This document shows positions 1 to 5,754 of a stretch of 6,504 bases of DNA, one piece after another (the stretch's first letter is position 1; every line of letters starts with the position of its first letter). The translations under genes and the position numbers were made by a program. The DNA lies in contig CALZJV010000464.1 in NCBI GenBank assembly GCA_945787595.1, forward strand, positions 1 to 6,504, in the 5' to 3' direction. The stretch is from an uncultured Desulfobacterales bacterium (GTDB lineage: Bacteria > Desulfobacterota > Desulfobacteria > Desulfobacterales > JAFDCJ01). The notes below the pieces were generated by a model. That model saw only the letters and a list, made by a program, of their open reading frames with translations, ran no database searches and was not told the origin of the DNA.

Positions 1-588
1 TTAGTACATCATTTTGAGAAACTGGTCGCATGGCATCATCGAGGTTCTCTCGTTTTCGACTTCAACATCGACTTGACTGCCGGCCCCGGGGCCATGTTGC
101 ACCGGATGATGAACTACTTGTTTTATGAAATCAACCATAATGCTCTTGTGCTGAAAAATAGCGGTTTGCGTAAAAGCTACGATGAAATGTTACTGACCGC
201 CTTGCTTTCTTTGCCACACAACCAAAGGGAAAAGCTTTGTGAAAATCGCCGCTATCAGGTCGCACCTGGACACGTCCGTCGCGCCGAAGAGTATATGAAG
301 GCTCATTTAGAGGAGGCGATTTCAATTATCGACTTGCTGCAGATCTGCGGCTGTAGCCGAAGAGCACTCTTTTCGGCTTTCCGCAACGCACGCGGTTACA
401 CACCGATGGAGTTTTTAACCGAACAGCGGTTGCAAAGCGCTCGGACCAGACTGCTTAACCCGCATACGGAAGCCTCTGTTTCCTCCATCGCTTTGGATTG
501 CGGCTTCACCAACCTTGGTCGTTTTTCCCAGGTGTATAGAAGACGATTTGGCGAGCGTCCTTCAGACACATTGCGTAAGGGAAGATAA
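1..588 (+). CDS. AraC-family transcriptional regulator, 5' end outside window
   Basis: The reading frame is open from base 1 to the TAA at 586-588, giving 195 residues without a start, so the gene begins upstream. The internal TTG at 73 is not a credible start because the preceding 24 codons continue the protein. The C-terminal ~100 residues form the AraC/XylS DNA-binding domain with two helix-turn-helix units: the first at about residues 107-131 (SIIDLLQICGCSRRALFSAF), the second at about 159-184 (SIALDCGFTNLGRFSQVYRR, ending in RRRFGERPS). The linker APGHVRRAEEYMKAHLEE is typical of regulators with an AraC_binding_2-like N-terminal sensor domain, whose last part is residues 1-85. Family members usually activate catabolic or stress genes on ligand binding; the ligand here is unknown. 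The nearest gene on the same strand is the exported protein 159 bp downstream, with no clear terminator between. The family call is firm; the target is not. Confidence 0.93.
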   Translation, partial: LVHHFEKLVAWHHRGSLVFDFNIDLTAGPGAMLHRMMNYLFYEINHNALVLKNSGLRKSYDEMLLTALLSLPHNQREKLCENRRYQVAPGHVRRAEEYMKAHLEEAISIIDLLQICGCSRRALFSAFRNARGYTPMEFLTEQRLQSARTRLLNPHTEASVSSIALDCGFTNLGRFSQVYRRRFGERPSDTLRKGR

Positions 589-747
589 ATCAAAACCGCA
601 CGATTCTTGCCATATATCTGAAATTTAGCCATTTTGCATGTATTCTCAATTTATCGTGACCTGACGTCGCAATGATATTATGAAAAGAACTTTCTGCATA
701 TTTTTCTTACAAACACAGGATAATACTATAACAAAAGGGAGGCTAAA

Positions 748-1083
748 ATGATTAGAAATACGCTTTTTTTAGGGACTGCGGTTGCCATGCTGATTATTTT
801 TGTTGATAAATCACAATCTATTGACTTCAGTAGTTTAGCCGATCAATCATCATATCGATGTTCGGGAGGGGTAGTTGCTGTAGGGGATTTAGATAGAGAT
901 GTTCGGCAAAAATGTGGCGATCCTTTAGAGATCGGGAGAAGACAAGATTTTGGGCCTATATGGATATATTATGAAGATCAGGCGAATTTTATGTATTATC
1001 TTGCATTTTTGAATGGTAAGTTGCAGCGCATTGTGGGTGCTCCATGCAGCCCTGATGATGCAACCTGCTTTGATTTAAGATAA
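748..1083 (+). CDS. small exported DUF2845-like protein
   Basis: 111 residues. The start is supported by a strong Shine-Dalgarno (AGGGAGG, 736-742) five bases before the ATG. Residues 1-24 look like a Sec signal peptide: a short basic start (MIRN), a hydrophobic core (LFLGTAVAMLIIFV), then a polar stretch. The mature part has the DUF2845 pattern: RCSGGVVAVGD (37-47), then a QKCGDP turn (54-59), an aromatic WIYYEDQANFMYYLAF segment and FLNGKLQRI near the end. Four cysteines (38, 56, 100, 107) all lie in the exported part, which suggests periplasmic disulfides. DUF2845 has no established function that I know of. The base composition is AT-rich, as in the TetR gene and unlike the sulfatase. It stands alone between the AraC and TetR genes and could be controlled by the AraC regulator, but the sequence does not show that. 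Confidence 0.72.
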   Translation: MIRNTLFLGTAVAMLIIFVDKSQSIDFSSLADQSSYRCSGGVVAVGDLDRDVRQKCGDPLEIGRRQDFGPIWIYYEDQANFMYYLAFLNGKLQRIVGAPCSPDDATCFDLR

Positions 1084-1125
1084 CCGAAAAATTTTCCGTT
1101 TCGATATCCAAACTTTTCACTAAAC

Positions 1126-1138
1126 TGAGATTATCTCA
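1126..1138. promoter_or_regulatory. short perfect palindrome, possible operator
   Basis: TGAGAT-T-ATCTCA is a 13-bp palindrome with 6-bp arms. It lies 43 bp past the end of the DUF2845-like gene in the gap (1084-1239) between convergent genes. The centre is too short for an RNA hairpin, so a protein-binding site is more plausible than a terminator. No promoter is evident beside it, and the call rests on symmetry alone. Confidence 0.2.
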
Positions 1139-1239
1139 ATCTATCAACAGATCGAAGGGTGGAAGGATGACCACATTATATAGTGTTGCCAGTGCATGGT
1201 TTTTTCATCATAGCGTCACAGGCTAAATGCCGGGCTAAC

Positions 1240-1758
1240 TCATTTTTGAATAAGATAAGTGTAGCGCAATTTTAGCAATTTTGAATGTTTCTGGTCAGAG
1301 AGATCTGGGAACATGGTATCTTCCCAAGAATGATAACACACAAACAGCCGTGTTCGCATTTCAAGCTCATCACCTTCAAAACCTAATTCAGCGAAAATGT
1401 GTACCTGAGAATCTAACTTCGCCCATGAAGTCATCGCAAGATCGTATTTTGTCAAGTGTTTATCCCTGATCATTTCCATTGTAGTTAGAAGCCGTTTTTT
1501 CGGATCAAGTTTTACAACATCAGGATTATGAGTGACAACACCCGTATACCGACGCACCCAATAATCGAGAAGGTGCTCCAACAAGTCTTGCCGATTTTTG
1601 AAATGCCAGTAGAATCCGCTTCTTGATATACCCAACCCTTTGGCAAGTCTTTCGATTTTAACGGCCTCAACACCACTCGACTCAAGTGTATCAAGTGCCT
1701 TGATAAGCCACTGATCTTTACTTACACGTTTAATTTTATTTGTTTTTGGTGGTTTCAT
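1240..1758 (-). CDS. TetR-family transcriptional regulator, apparently with an internal deletion
   Basis: 172 residues, ATG at 1758-1756, TGA stop. The TetR_N helix-turn-helix spans about residues 16-62: WLIKALDTLESSGVEAVKIE, then RLAKGLGISRSGFYWHFKNR, the recognition helix and the signature aromatic run. The rest is the helical ligand-binding and dimerisation domain (MTSWAKLDSQV, then HIFAELGFEGDELEMRTR and CYHSWED). Relatives normally carry about 17 more residues between the segments equivalent to DSQV and IFAELGF (an AxAVxxVDxxRLxFxRx-like helix). Here residues 119 and 120 join them directly, so an in-frame deletion is suspected. No strong Shine-Dalgarno precedes the ATG, but no better start exists downstream. 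The gene is divergent from the sulfatase, the classic arrangement for a local repressor that also controls itself. The inducer cannot be predicted and may be related to the sulfatase substrate or product. If the deletion is real, ligand binding or dimerisation could be altered. Confidence 0.9.
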   Translation of the reverse strand: MKPPKTNKIKRVSKDQWLIKALDTLESSGVEAVKIERLAKGLGISRSGFYWHFKNRQDLLEHLLDYWVRRYTGVVTHNPDVVKLDPKKRLLTTMEMIRDKHLTKYDLAMTSWAKLDSQVHIFAELGFEGDELEMRTRLFVCYHSWEDTMFPDLSDQKHSKLLKLRYTYLIQK

Positions 1759-1789
1759 TTTTTAGAATTGAATAATTTATTGGACATTT

Positions 1790-1822
1790 CTGTACAGTAT
1801 GCTTATTGATTCTTTTGTACAG
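1790..1822. promoter_or_regulatory. paired TGTACAG repeats, candidate TetR operators
   Basis: TGTACAG occurs at 1791-1797, within the perfect palindrome CTGTACAG (1790-1797), and again at 1816-1822, exactly 25 bp later. Both are centred on the self-complementary GTAC core. The second copy lies between the -35 and -10 boxes of the sulfatase promoter, where a bound repressor would block RNA polymerase. The sites sit between the divergent TetR and sulfatase genes, so the TetR product is the natural candidate ligand. Assignment is by position and symmetry only. Confidence 0.45.
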
Positions 1823-1835
1823 CACTGTTTATAAT
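1806..1835 (+). promoter_or_regulatory. sigma70-type promoter for the sulfatase gene
   Basis: TTGATT (1806-1811, four of six consensus bases) is followed by an 18-bp spacer and a perfect TATAAT (1830-1835). Transcription would start near 1842, leaving a leader of about 55 nt before the preferred ATG. It is the best promoter-like match on this strand in the intergenic region. It overlaps a TGTACAG repeat, consistent with repression. No equally good promoter was found for the TetR gene on the other strand. Confidence 0.6.
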
Positions 1836-1884
1836 TCATATTTACAAAAATTTCAACTTCAATAATTCACCCTAAGGTTGAATG

Positions 1885-1892
1885 AAAGGAGG
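1885..1892 (+). promoter_or_regulatory. ribosome binding site that sets the sulfatase start
   Basis: AAAGGAGG is a near-perfect anti-16S match ending four bases before the ATG at 1897. An in-frame ATG at 1882 overlaps it, but has only a weak upstream AAGG. Starting at 1882 would place MKGGR before the signal peptide and turn the Shine-Dalgarno into coding sequence. The start at 1897 is therefore preferred. Confidence 0.75.
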
Positions 1893-1896
1893 CCGT

Positions 1897-3537
1897 ATGG
1901 AAAAACTGCTTCGTTTTTTAGTCTTTATTGTTGGATCTATGCTCATATTTCCAATGGCATCATTCGCTGCGCAATTCGACGCTCCGTACAACAAGTTCGA
2001 GAAGAAACACGGTGCCGAGTGGGCCAAGGAAGACAAGGCAATCGACGCCAAGCTTGCGGCGTTGGAGAAAAAGTTCGGTAAAAAGCCCAACATAATTATG
2101 GTGTTGACCGACGACATCGGCTGGGGCGTGCTTGGCGCTTATGGCGGCGGCAAGGTCGTCGGGACACCGACCCCCAACCTCGACAAGATGGCCCGTGATG
2201 GCATGAAGTTCCTGTCAGCCTATTCTGAGCCTTCTTGTACGCCCACTCGACTTGCCTTGTTGACTGGACGTCAGCCGCACCGCACCGGGGTCAACGTGGT
2301 GCTGTGGCCGGGTCAGAAGCAAGGGATCGTTGCCGAGGAGGTAACCATCGCTGAGCTGCTCAGGGAGGGAGGCTATGACACCGCCATGTGGGGCAAGTGG
2401 CACGTGGGCGATGTCTACGATGAGCAACTGCCGCATAACCAGGGCTTCGACTACGCCGAGTACTCGCCATACAACGGCGCAGTCTGGGGGTGGCAGGACT
2501 CCGCTGACTACTACAAAAAGTACGGCGGCACGGCGGGCAAATCGCCCTTGTGGTTGGACGTGCCGGAGGACTACTTCGAGCGTTTCGGCCTGGAACCGCA
2601 CTTCATCTGGGAAGGGCGCCCAGGGGAAAAACCCAAAAAGGTGATGCCGGCTAACTGTGAGACCTATCAGGAAATGGACACCCGGCGCACCGATGCCATC
2701 AACAAGTACGTTAAGGATCATGCCAAGAGCGACAAGCCCTTCTTTATCTACTATCCGTCGGACGCAACCAACTCGATCTGCGCAAATCCCGAGAAGTTTC
2801 GGTTCCAGAAGCACGTAGACAGCGCTAACAACTTGGCGGTCTCCCTGGTCCAACACGACCACAACATGGGGCGGCTGCTGCAGAATCTGAAGGACCTGGG
2901 TATCGCCGAGAACACGCTGGTCGTGTGGTACAGCGACAACGGGCCCATGCACGGATTTTACCCCGTCACGGGCTACAGTCACTTTCGAGGCGGCAAAGGT
3001 GATGTCACCGAGGGTGGCGTGCGCGTGCCGGCGATGGCCTGGTGGCCGGGCGTGATCGACCCGGGCCAGGAGCCCATCGATCTCCTGCATGTCAGCGACA
3101 TGTTCACCACACTGGCGCGCATCGGGGGCGTCAAGGACAAGATCCCAAACGACCGGGTTACCGATGGTATCGACCAGGCAGCGTTTCTGCTCATGGGCGA
3201 AGATCACTCACGGCGCGACTACATGTTCCACTACAGTGGTACCGATATCGGTGCGGTTCGATTTGGCAAGCTCAAGATGCATTATAAAGGCATGGCGGGC
3301 GGCCTCCCGCAGTTTGATATCTACAACATTATGCGCGATCCACGCGAGGAACTCGGCAACAAGATCGGAATCTATCCCTATCTGCACACCCCGGTGCCCT
3401 TTGGTCAGCTTGTTCAGTTACACCTCGAACAGATGCAGCAGTTCCCCGATCGCAAGCTCGACCCAAAGACGGGCAAGGAGGTTAAAACTCGACGGCGAGC
3501 GACTAGCAGCTGGGAGATAGGCCCGGAAATGAAATGA
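1897..3537 (+). CDS. secreted sulfatase (arylsulfatase-like, formylglycine type)
   Basis: 546 residues from the preferred ATG. Residues 1-24 are a Sec signal peptide (MEKLLRFLVF, hydrophobic core, cleavage probably after ASFA), so the enzyme acts in the periplasm or outside. A lysine-rich helical stretch (about 31-62) precedes the alkaline-phosphatase-fold sulfatase domain. Visible active-site elements are the metal ligands in LTDDIGWG (Asp72, Asp73), the sulfatase signature CTPTRLALLTGR with Cys114 as the residue converted to formylglycine, GKWHVGD (Lys167, His169), YSDNG (Asp347, Asn348) and HFRGGKGDVTEGG (Lys367). Known family chemistry is hydrolysis of sulfate monoesters. The substrate is not predictable, and phosphonate-type activity is possible in the superfamily. 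The signature has Thr in place of the usual Ser of CxPSR, a tolerated variant. No formylglycine-generating enzyme or anaerobic maturase gene is in the window. The coding body is richer in G+C than the AraC, DUF2845 and TetR genes, hinting at separate origin. Length is normal for the family. Confidence 0.94.
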   Translation: MEKLLRFLVFIVGSMLIFPMASFAAQFDAPYNKFEKKHGAEWAKEDKAIDAKLAALEKKFGKKPNIIMVLTDDIGWGVLGAYGGGKVVGTPTPNLDKMARDGMKFLSAYSEPSCTPTRLALLTGRQPHRTGVNVVLWPGQKQGIVAEEVTIAELLREGGYDTAMWGKWHVGDVYDEQLPHNQGFDYAEYSPYNGAVWGWQDSADYYKKYGGTAGKSPLWLDVPEDYFERFGLEPHFIWEGRPGEKPKKVMPANCETYQEMDTRRTDAINKYVKDHAKSDKPFFIYYPSDATNSICANPEKFRFQKHVDSANNLAVSLVQHDHNMGRLLQNLKDLGIAENTLVVWYSDNGPMHGFYPVTGYSHFRGGKGDVTEGGVRVPAMAWWPGVIDPGQEPIDLLHVSDMFTTLARIGGVKDKIPNDRVTDGIDQAAFLLMGEDHSRRDYMFHYSGTDIGAVRFGKLKMHYKGMAGGLPQFDIYNIMRDPREELGNKIGIYPYLHTPVPFGQLVQLHLEQMQQFPDRKLDPKTGKEVKTRRRATSSWEIGPEMK

Positions 3538-3635
3538 TTCAGAAGCTACCACATCGGGTATCAGAAGTCACGCCGAAGGGCGCGGAACTTACTCCACATG
3601 ACTAAGGCCACATAATCGTAATAACTCGGAAAGCC

Positions 3636-3670
3636 AAAAGCGTGGATTGACGTTGGAAATCCACGCTTTT
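3636..3670. terminator. bidirectional hairpin terminator
   Basis: A perfect 13-bp inverted repeat, AAAAGCGTGGATT (3636-3648) and AATCCACGCTTTT (3658-3670), encloses a 9-nt loop. The A and T ends of the stem supply a short U run on either strand. It lies 98 bp past the sulfatase stop and about 147 bp past the rarA stop, between two convergent genes, so it can serve both. The rest of 3538-3816 shows no supported gene. Confidence 0.82.
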
Positions 3671-3816
3671 CTAATTTGTACGGTTATACAATATATTGGG
3701 GTGATGGATTCTGGCCCGAGACCTTTGATATCCAACAAAGCTTGAATAATCAGAGGCCATAAAAGTTTAAGATATCCTCGATCTCGGTTTTCATGGCATG
3801 CCAGACGATAGCTGCT

Positions 3817-5178
3817 TCATTCGCCTTTGTTCTTACCATTCTTTCTATCCGCTTGCCGCGACTTACCCTGCAACCGGCGCCACCCGTCGAGCCGCTGCTT
3901 GATGACTTTTTCATAGCCCCGTTCGGTGGGCGCATAAAATAGCTGCCCCTTGAGTTTATCCGGCAGGTATTCCTGAGCGACAAAGCCATCTTTGTAATTA
4001 TGGGCGTATTTGTAATCTTTCCCGTATCCGATATCCTTCATCAAGCGCGTCGGCGCGTTGCGGATGTGAAGCGGCACCGGCAGTGAGCCGGTTTTCTTGA
4101 CCACCTGTTGCACCTTGCCGTAAGCGGCGTAAATGCTGTTGCTCTTGGGTGCTGTAGCCAGATAGACTGCTGCCTGGGCCAGTGCCAGTTCTCCTTCCGG
4201 GTGCCCCAGGAATTTAAAGACTTCCATGGCGCTCATGGTAATTATTAAGGCCTGGGGATCCGCATTGCCGATGTCTTCGGAAGCAAAGCGCACCATGCGG
4301 CGGGCAATGTAAAATGGGTCTTCACCGGCCGCCAGCATCCGCTCAAGCCAGTAGAGTGCGGCATCCGGATCACTGCCCCGCAAGCTTTTGTGAAAAGCGG
4401 AGATGATATTGTAATGCTCTTCACCGGATTTGTCATACACCAACGCCTTTTTCTGGATGGCATGCTCCAGGTCTTTGAGGGTAATGTGTACCGGCGCCGC
4501 CTGGTCGGAAGCATCGCTTTTTATCTCCGCCAATGATCCGGCCACCTCAAGATTGTTGAGGGCCACCCGGGCGTCACCGTCGGCAAGACCGACCAGATAG
4601 GAAAGGGCATCGCCATCCAATACCAGGTTTAGTTTTCCAAGCCCCCTGTCCTGGTCTTTCAGGGCCTTGTTGATGATCGCGTCGATATCATCCGCAGAGA
4701 GCATATTCAGTGTGATAACCCGACAACGCGACAGCAAGGGGGATATCACCTCAAAGGAGGGATTTTCGGTGGTGGCGCCGATAAGGGTAATCAGGCCGCT
4801 TTCGACGTGATGCAAAAAGGCATCCTGCTGGGCTTTGTTGAAGCGGTGAATCTCATCGACAAACAAAATCGTCCGTTTGCGGTACAGTTTTTGCTGATCA
4901 CGGGCTATTTCGATAACACCGCGGATCTCTTTGACGCCGGCCAGCACGGCGGAGAAATGAATGAAATGAGACCGGGTTTCGGTCTTGCCGCAGCCCGGCG
5001 GGCCCCAGAGGATCATGGAAAAAATCCGGTCATGCTTGATGGCGCTGTGGATCAGCGTCCCCGCCCCCACTGCATGCAATTGGCCCACAAACTCATCCAG
5101 TTTTTGCGGTCGCAAACGCTCCGCCAGGGGCCGGGAGGATTCGGCCGCTTTTTGGGCGTGATATTCGAAGATATCCAT
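3817..5178 (-). CDS. rarA: RarA (MgsA) replication-associated recombination ATPase, short gap after Walker A
   Basis: 453 residues from ATG 5178 (MDIFEYHAQK), preceded by GAGGG (5189-5193). The frame is open further upstream, but that stretch is repeat-derived and unlike the family, so the longer start was rejected. RarA is a cytosolic AAA+ clamp-loader-like ATPase that acts at stalled replication forks. Motifs: URPxxLDEFVGQ-like start (21-33), Walker A GPPGCGKT (59-66), Walker B ILFVDEIHRF (104-113), sensor 1 GATTENPSF (134-142), arginine finger in LLSRCR (Arg151), then the MgsA C-terminal oligomerisation region with SAFHKSLRGSDPDAALYW (260-277), ASEDIGNADP (299-308) and HIRNAPTRLMKDIGYG (371-386). 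The protein ends in a basic tail. After Thr66 the sequence runs straight into ETRSHFIHFSAVLAGVKEIR. E. coli RarA has about 16 residues between GKT and the SAV segment, here 8, so roughly 8 residues of the P-loop helix seem absent. ATPase function may be impaired, or the gap may be an assembly error. Same strand as der but 576 bp apart, so probably not tightly co-transcribed. Confidence 0.95.
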   Translation of the reverse strand: MDIFEYHAQKAAESSRPLAERLRPQKLDEFVGQLHAVGAGTLIHSAIKHDRIFSMILWGPPGCGKTETRSHFIHFSAVLAGVKEIRGVIEIARDQQKLYRKRTILFVDEIHRFNKAQQDAFLHHVESGLITLIGATTENPSFEVISPLLSRCRVITLNMLSADDIDAIINKALKDQDRGLGKLNLVLDGDALSYLVGLADGDARVALNNLEVAGSLAEIKSDASDQAAPVHITLKDLEHAIQKKALVYDKSGEEHYNIISAFHKSLRGSDPDAALYWLERMLAAGEDPFYIARRMVRFASEDIGNADPQALIITMSAMEVFKFLGHPEGELALAQAAVYLATAPKSNSIYAAYGKVQQVVKKTGSLPVPLHIRNAPTRLMKDIGYGKDYKYAHNYKDGFVAQEYLPDKLKGQLFYAPTERGYEKVIKQRLDGWRRLQGKSRQADRKNGKNKGE

Positions 5179-5207
5179 GTTTTGATTTCCCTCGGAGTCA
5201 ATTACCA

Positions 5208-5229
5208 CCCCTAAAAGGGGGGCATTATA
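5208..5229 (-). promoter_or_regulatory. possible rarA promoter -10 and leader hairpin
   Basis: On the minus strand a perfect TATAAT (5229-5224) lies 46 bp upstream of the rarA ATG. The small palindrome CCCCTTTTAGGGG (5220-5208) sits where the transcript would begin. No good -35 box occurs at normal distance; the sequence there is the CGCAAAGGCGC repeat. The -10 call is therefore tentative. Confidence 0.3.
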
Positions 5230-5280
5230 AATCTCAATTTCACCGCAAAGGCGCGGAGCACGCAGAGATTCTGCTTTATT

Positions 5281-5344
5281 TTTTTGCTTTGCGCTAAGCC
5301 CCGCGAAAGAACAGCGGGATGCGAGCAAGGGCGGAAAGCAAAAA
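5281..5344. repeat. nested hairpin inside the repeat segment
   Basis: TTTTTGCTTT (5281-5290) pairs perfectly with AAAGCAAAAA (5335-5344). Inside, CCCGC (5300-5304) pairs with GCGGG (5314-5318) around a 9-nt loop. The outer arms are AT-rich and the inner arms GC-rich. A role in transcript ending on the minus strand before rarA is possible but unsupported. Confidence 0.4.
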
Positions 5345-5422
5345 TCAACGACCCTTTGGATCTGTCAATCCAAACTGAAAATAATACTCGCAATACTTGC
5401 TTTGACTGGGTACAGTTGCTGA

Positions 5423-5489
5423 ATACTTTTCATTGGCCGTTTCTTGTATCCCGACTTGGCGGGGCCTCTCAACGGCAAATGAAAAATAT
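5423..5489. repeat. long imperfect hairpin, 17 of 19 pairs
   Basis: ATACTTTTCATTGGCCGTT (5423-5441) pairs with the complementary stretch at 5471-5489, with mismatches only at 5426/5486 and 5435/5477. The 29-nt loop holds its own small CCCG/CGGG stem (5450-5453 with 5460-5463). Neither side is followed by a T run, so a simple terminator is unlikely. It fits a structured RNA, a cruciform-forming repeat or the core of a small mobile element. Confidence 0.55.
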
Positions 5490-5707
5490 CATTTTCTCTG
5501 TGATCTTTGCGCCTTGAGCGCAGCGGGCGGTGAGTCTTCACTTACCTGCATGCTAAGCAAAGCTTGGACCATCAGCATAGCTGAAGGTTTAAGGAATTAA
5601 TTAAAAAATCATTCGCCACCGGCCAACTTGAAAATCGTCCCCGCAGAACTTAAGGAATGCTGGGTTTACTGTTTACCGCTCGGATAGGCGCACGGCGCCA
5701 TTATTTT

Positions 5708-5749
5708 ATGCCGCATTCCCAATTCCGCTTTCCGCATTCCGCATTCCCA
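5708..5749. repeat. 7-bp tandem repeat, six units of ATTCCGC type
   Basis: Six consecutive heptamers run in exact register: ATGCCGC, ATTCCCA, ATTCCGC, TTTCCGC, ATTCCGC, ATTCCCA. The array ends 5 bp before the complement of the der stop codon, in the 3' flank of der. Heptanucleotide arrays of this kind occur as dispersed intergenic repeats in some bacteria (the STRR arrays of cyanobacteria are a known parallel). Unit number is likely to vary between strains. Confidence 0.75.
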
Positions 5750-5754
5750 CTTCC

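Larger units (their letters stand above)
5240..5533. repeat. degenerate inverted repeats bounding a ~294-bp element-like segment
   Basis: The left end reads TCACCGC (5240-5246), then AAAGGCGC, then GGAGCACGCAGAG to 5267. The right end read on the minus strand gives TCACCGC (5533-5527), an extra CCGCTGCGCTC, then AAGGCGC (5515-5509) and AAAGATCACAGAG to 5496. The two TCACCGC and AAGGCGC blocks match exactly; the last 13 bases match at 8. The segment contains two hairpins and no gene. It could be a non-autonomous mobile element or two separate copies of a dispersed intergenic repeat in opposite orientation. No clear flanking target duplication was seen. Confidence 0.5.
5179..5754. other. 576-bp intergenic region, repeat-rich, no convincing gene
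   Basis: Short open frames here (for example 5284-5517 on +) match no family I recognise, lack good ribosome sites and run across the hairpins. The stretch instead contains the rarA leader, a degenerate inverted repeat (5240-5533), two nested hairpins, a GC-rich mini-hairpin GGCGC/GCGCC (5687-5699) and a 7-bp tandem repeat near the der stop. TTAAGGAAT occurs twice (5589-5597, 5650-5658). The remainder of 5535-5700 shows nothing assignable. Confidence 0.6.

Noticed and set aside
1084..1098. CGAAAAATTTTCCG inverted repeat after the DUF2845-like gene, considered as a terminator.
   Set aside because: The arms have almost no loop between them and no T run follows, so it cannot form a normal terminator hairpin.
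1167..1226. 19-codon open frame on + beginning MTTLYSVASAWFF, after a purine-rich GAAGGGTGGAAGG stretch.
   Set aside because: Too short to judge. The purine run touches the ATG, and no similarity or conserved context supports translation.
2215..3207. 330-codon open frame on the minus strand inside the sulfatase.
   Set aside because: It lies wholly antisense to a gene with all sulfatase motifs. Its length follows from the G+C-rich codon pattern, and it matches no family.
3750..3794. Short minus-strand frame MKTEIEDILNFYGL downstream of rarA, resembling the start of a real protein.
   Set aside because: Only 14 codons, no Shine-Dalgarno, and a stop at once after. It could be the remnant of a lost downstream gene but cannot be supported alone.
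4807..5214. 135-codon open frame on + overlapping the start of rarA.
   Set aside because: Antisense shadow of conserved RarA coding sequence, with no recognisable domain.
5179..5328. 50-codon upstream extension of the rarA frame.
   Set aside because: It translates repeat sequence and a leader hairpin, has no family similarity, and the start at 5178 has a Shine-Dalgarno and matches normal RarA length.
5363..5368. Perfect TTGACA on the minus strand upstream of rarA.
   Set aside because: No acceptable -10 box lies 16-18 bp downstream (only T-rich sequence), and it is part of a small TTTGGAT/ATCCAAA hairpin.
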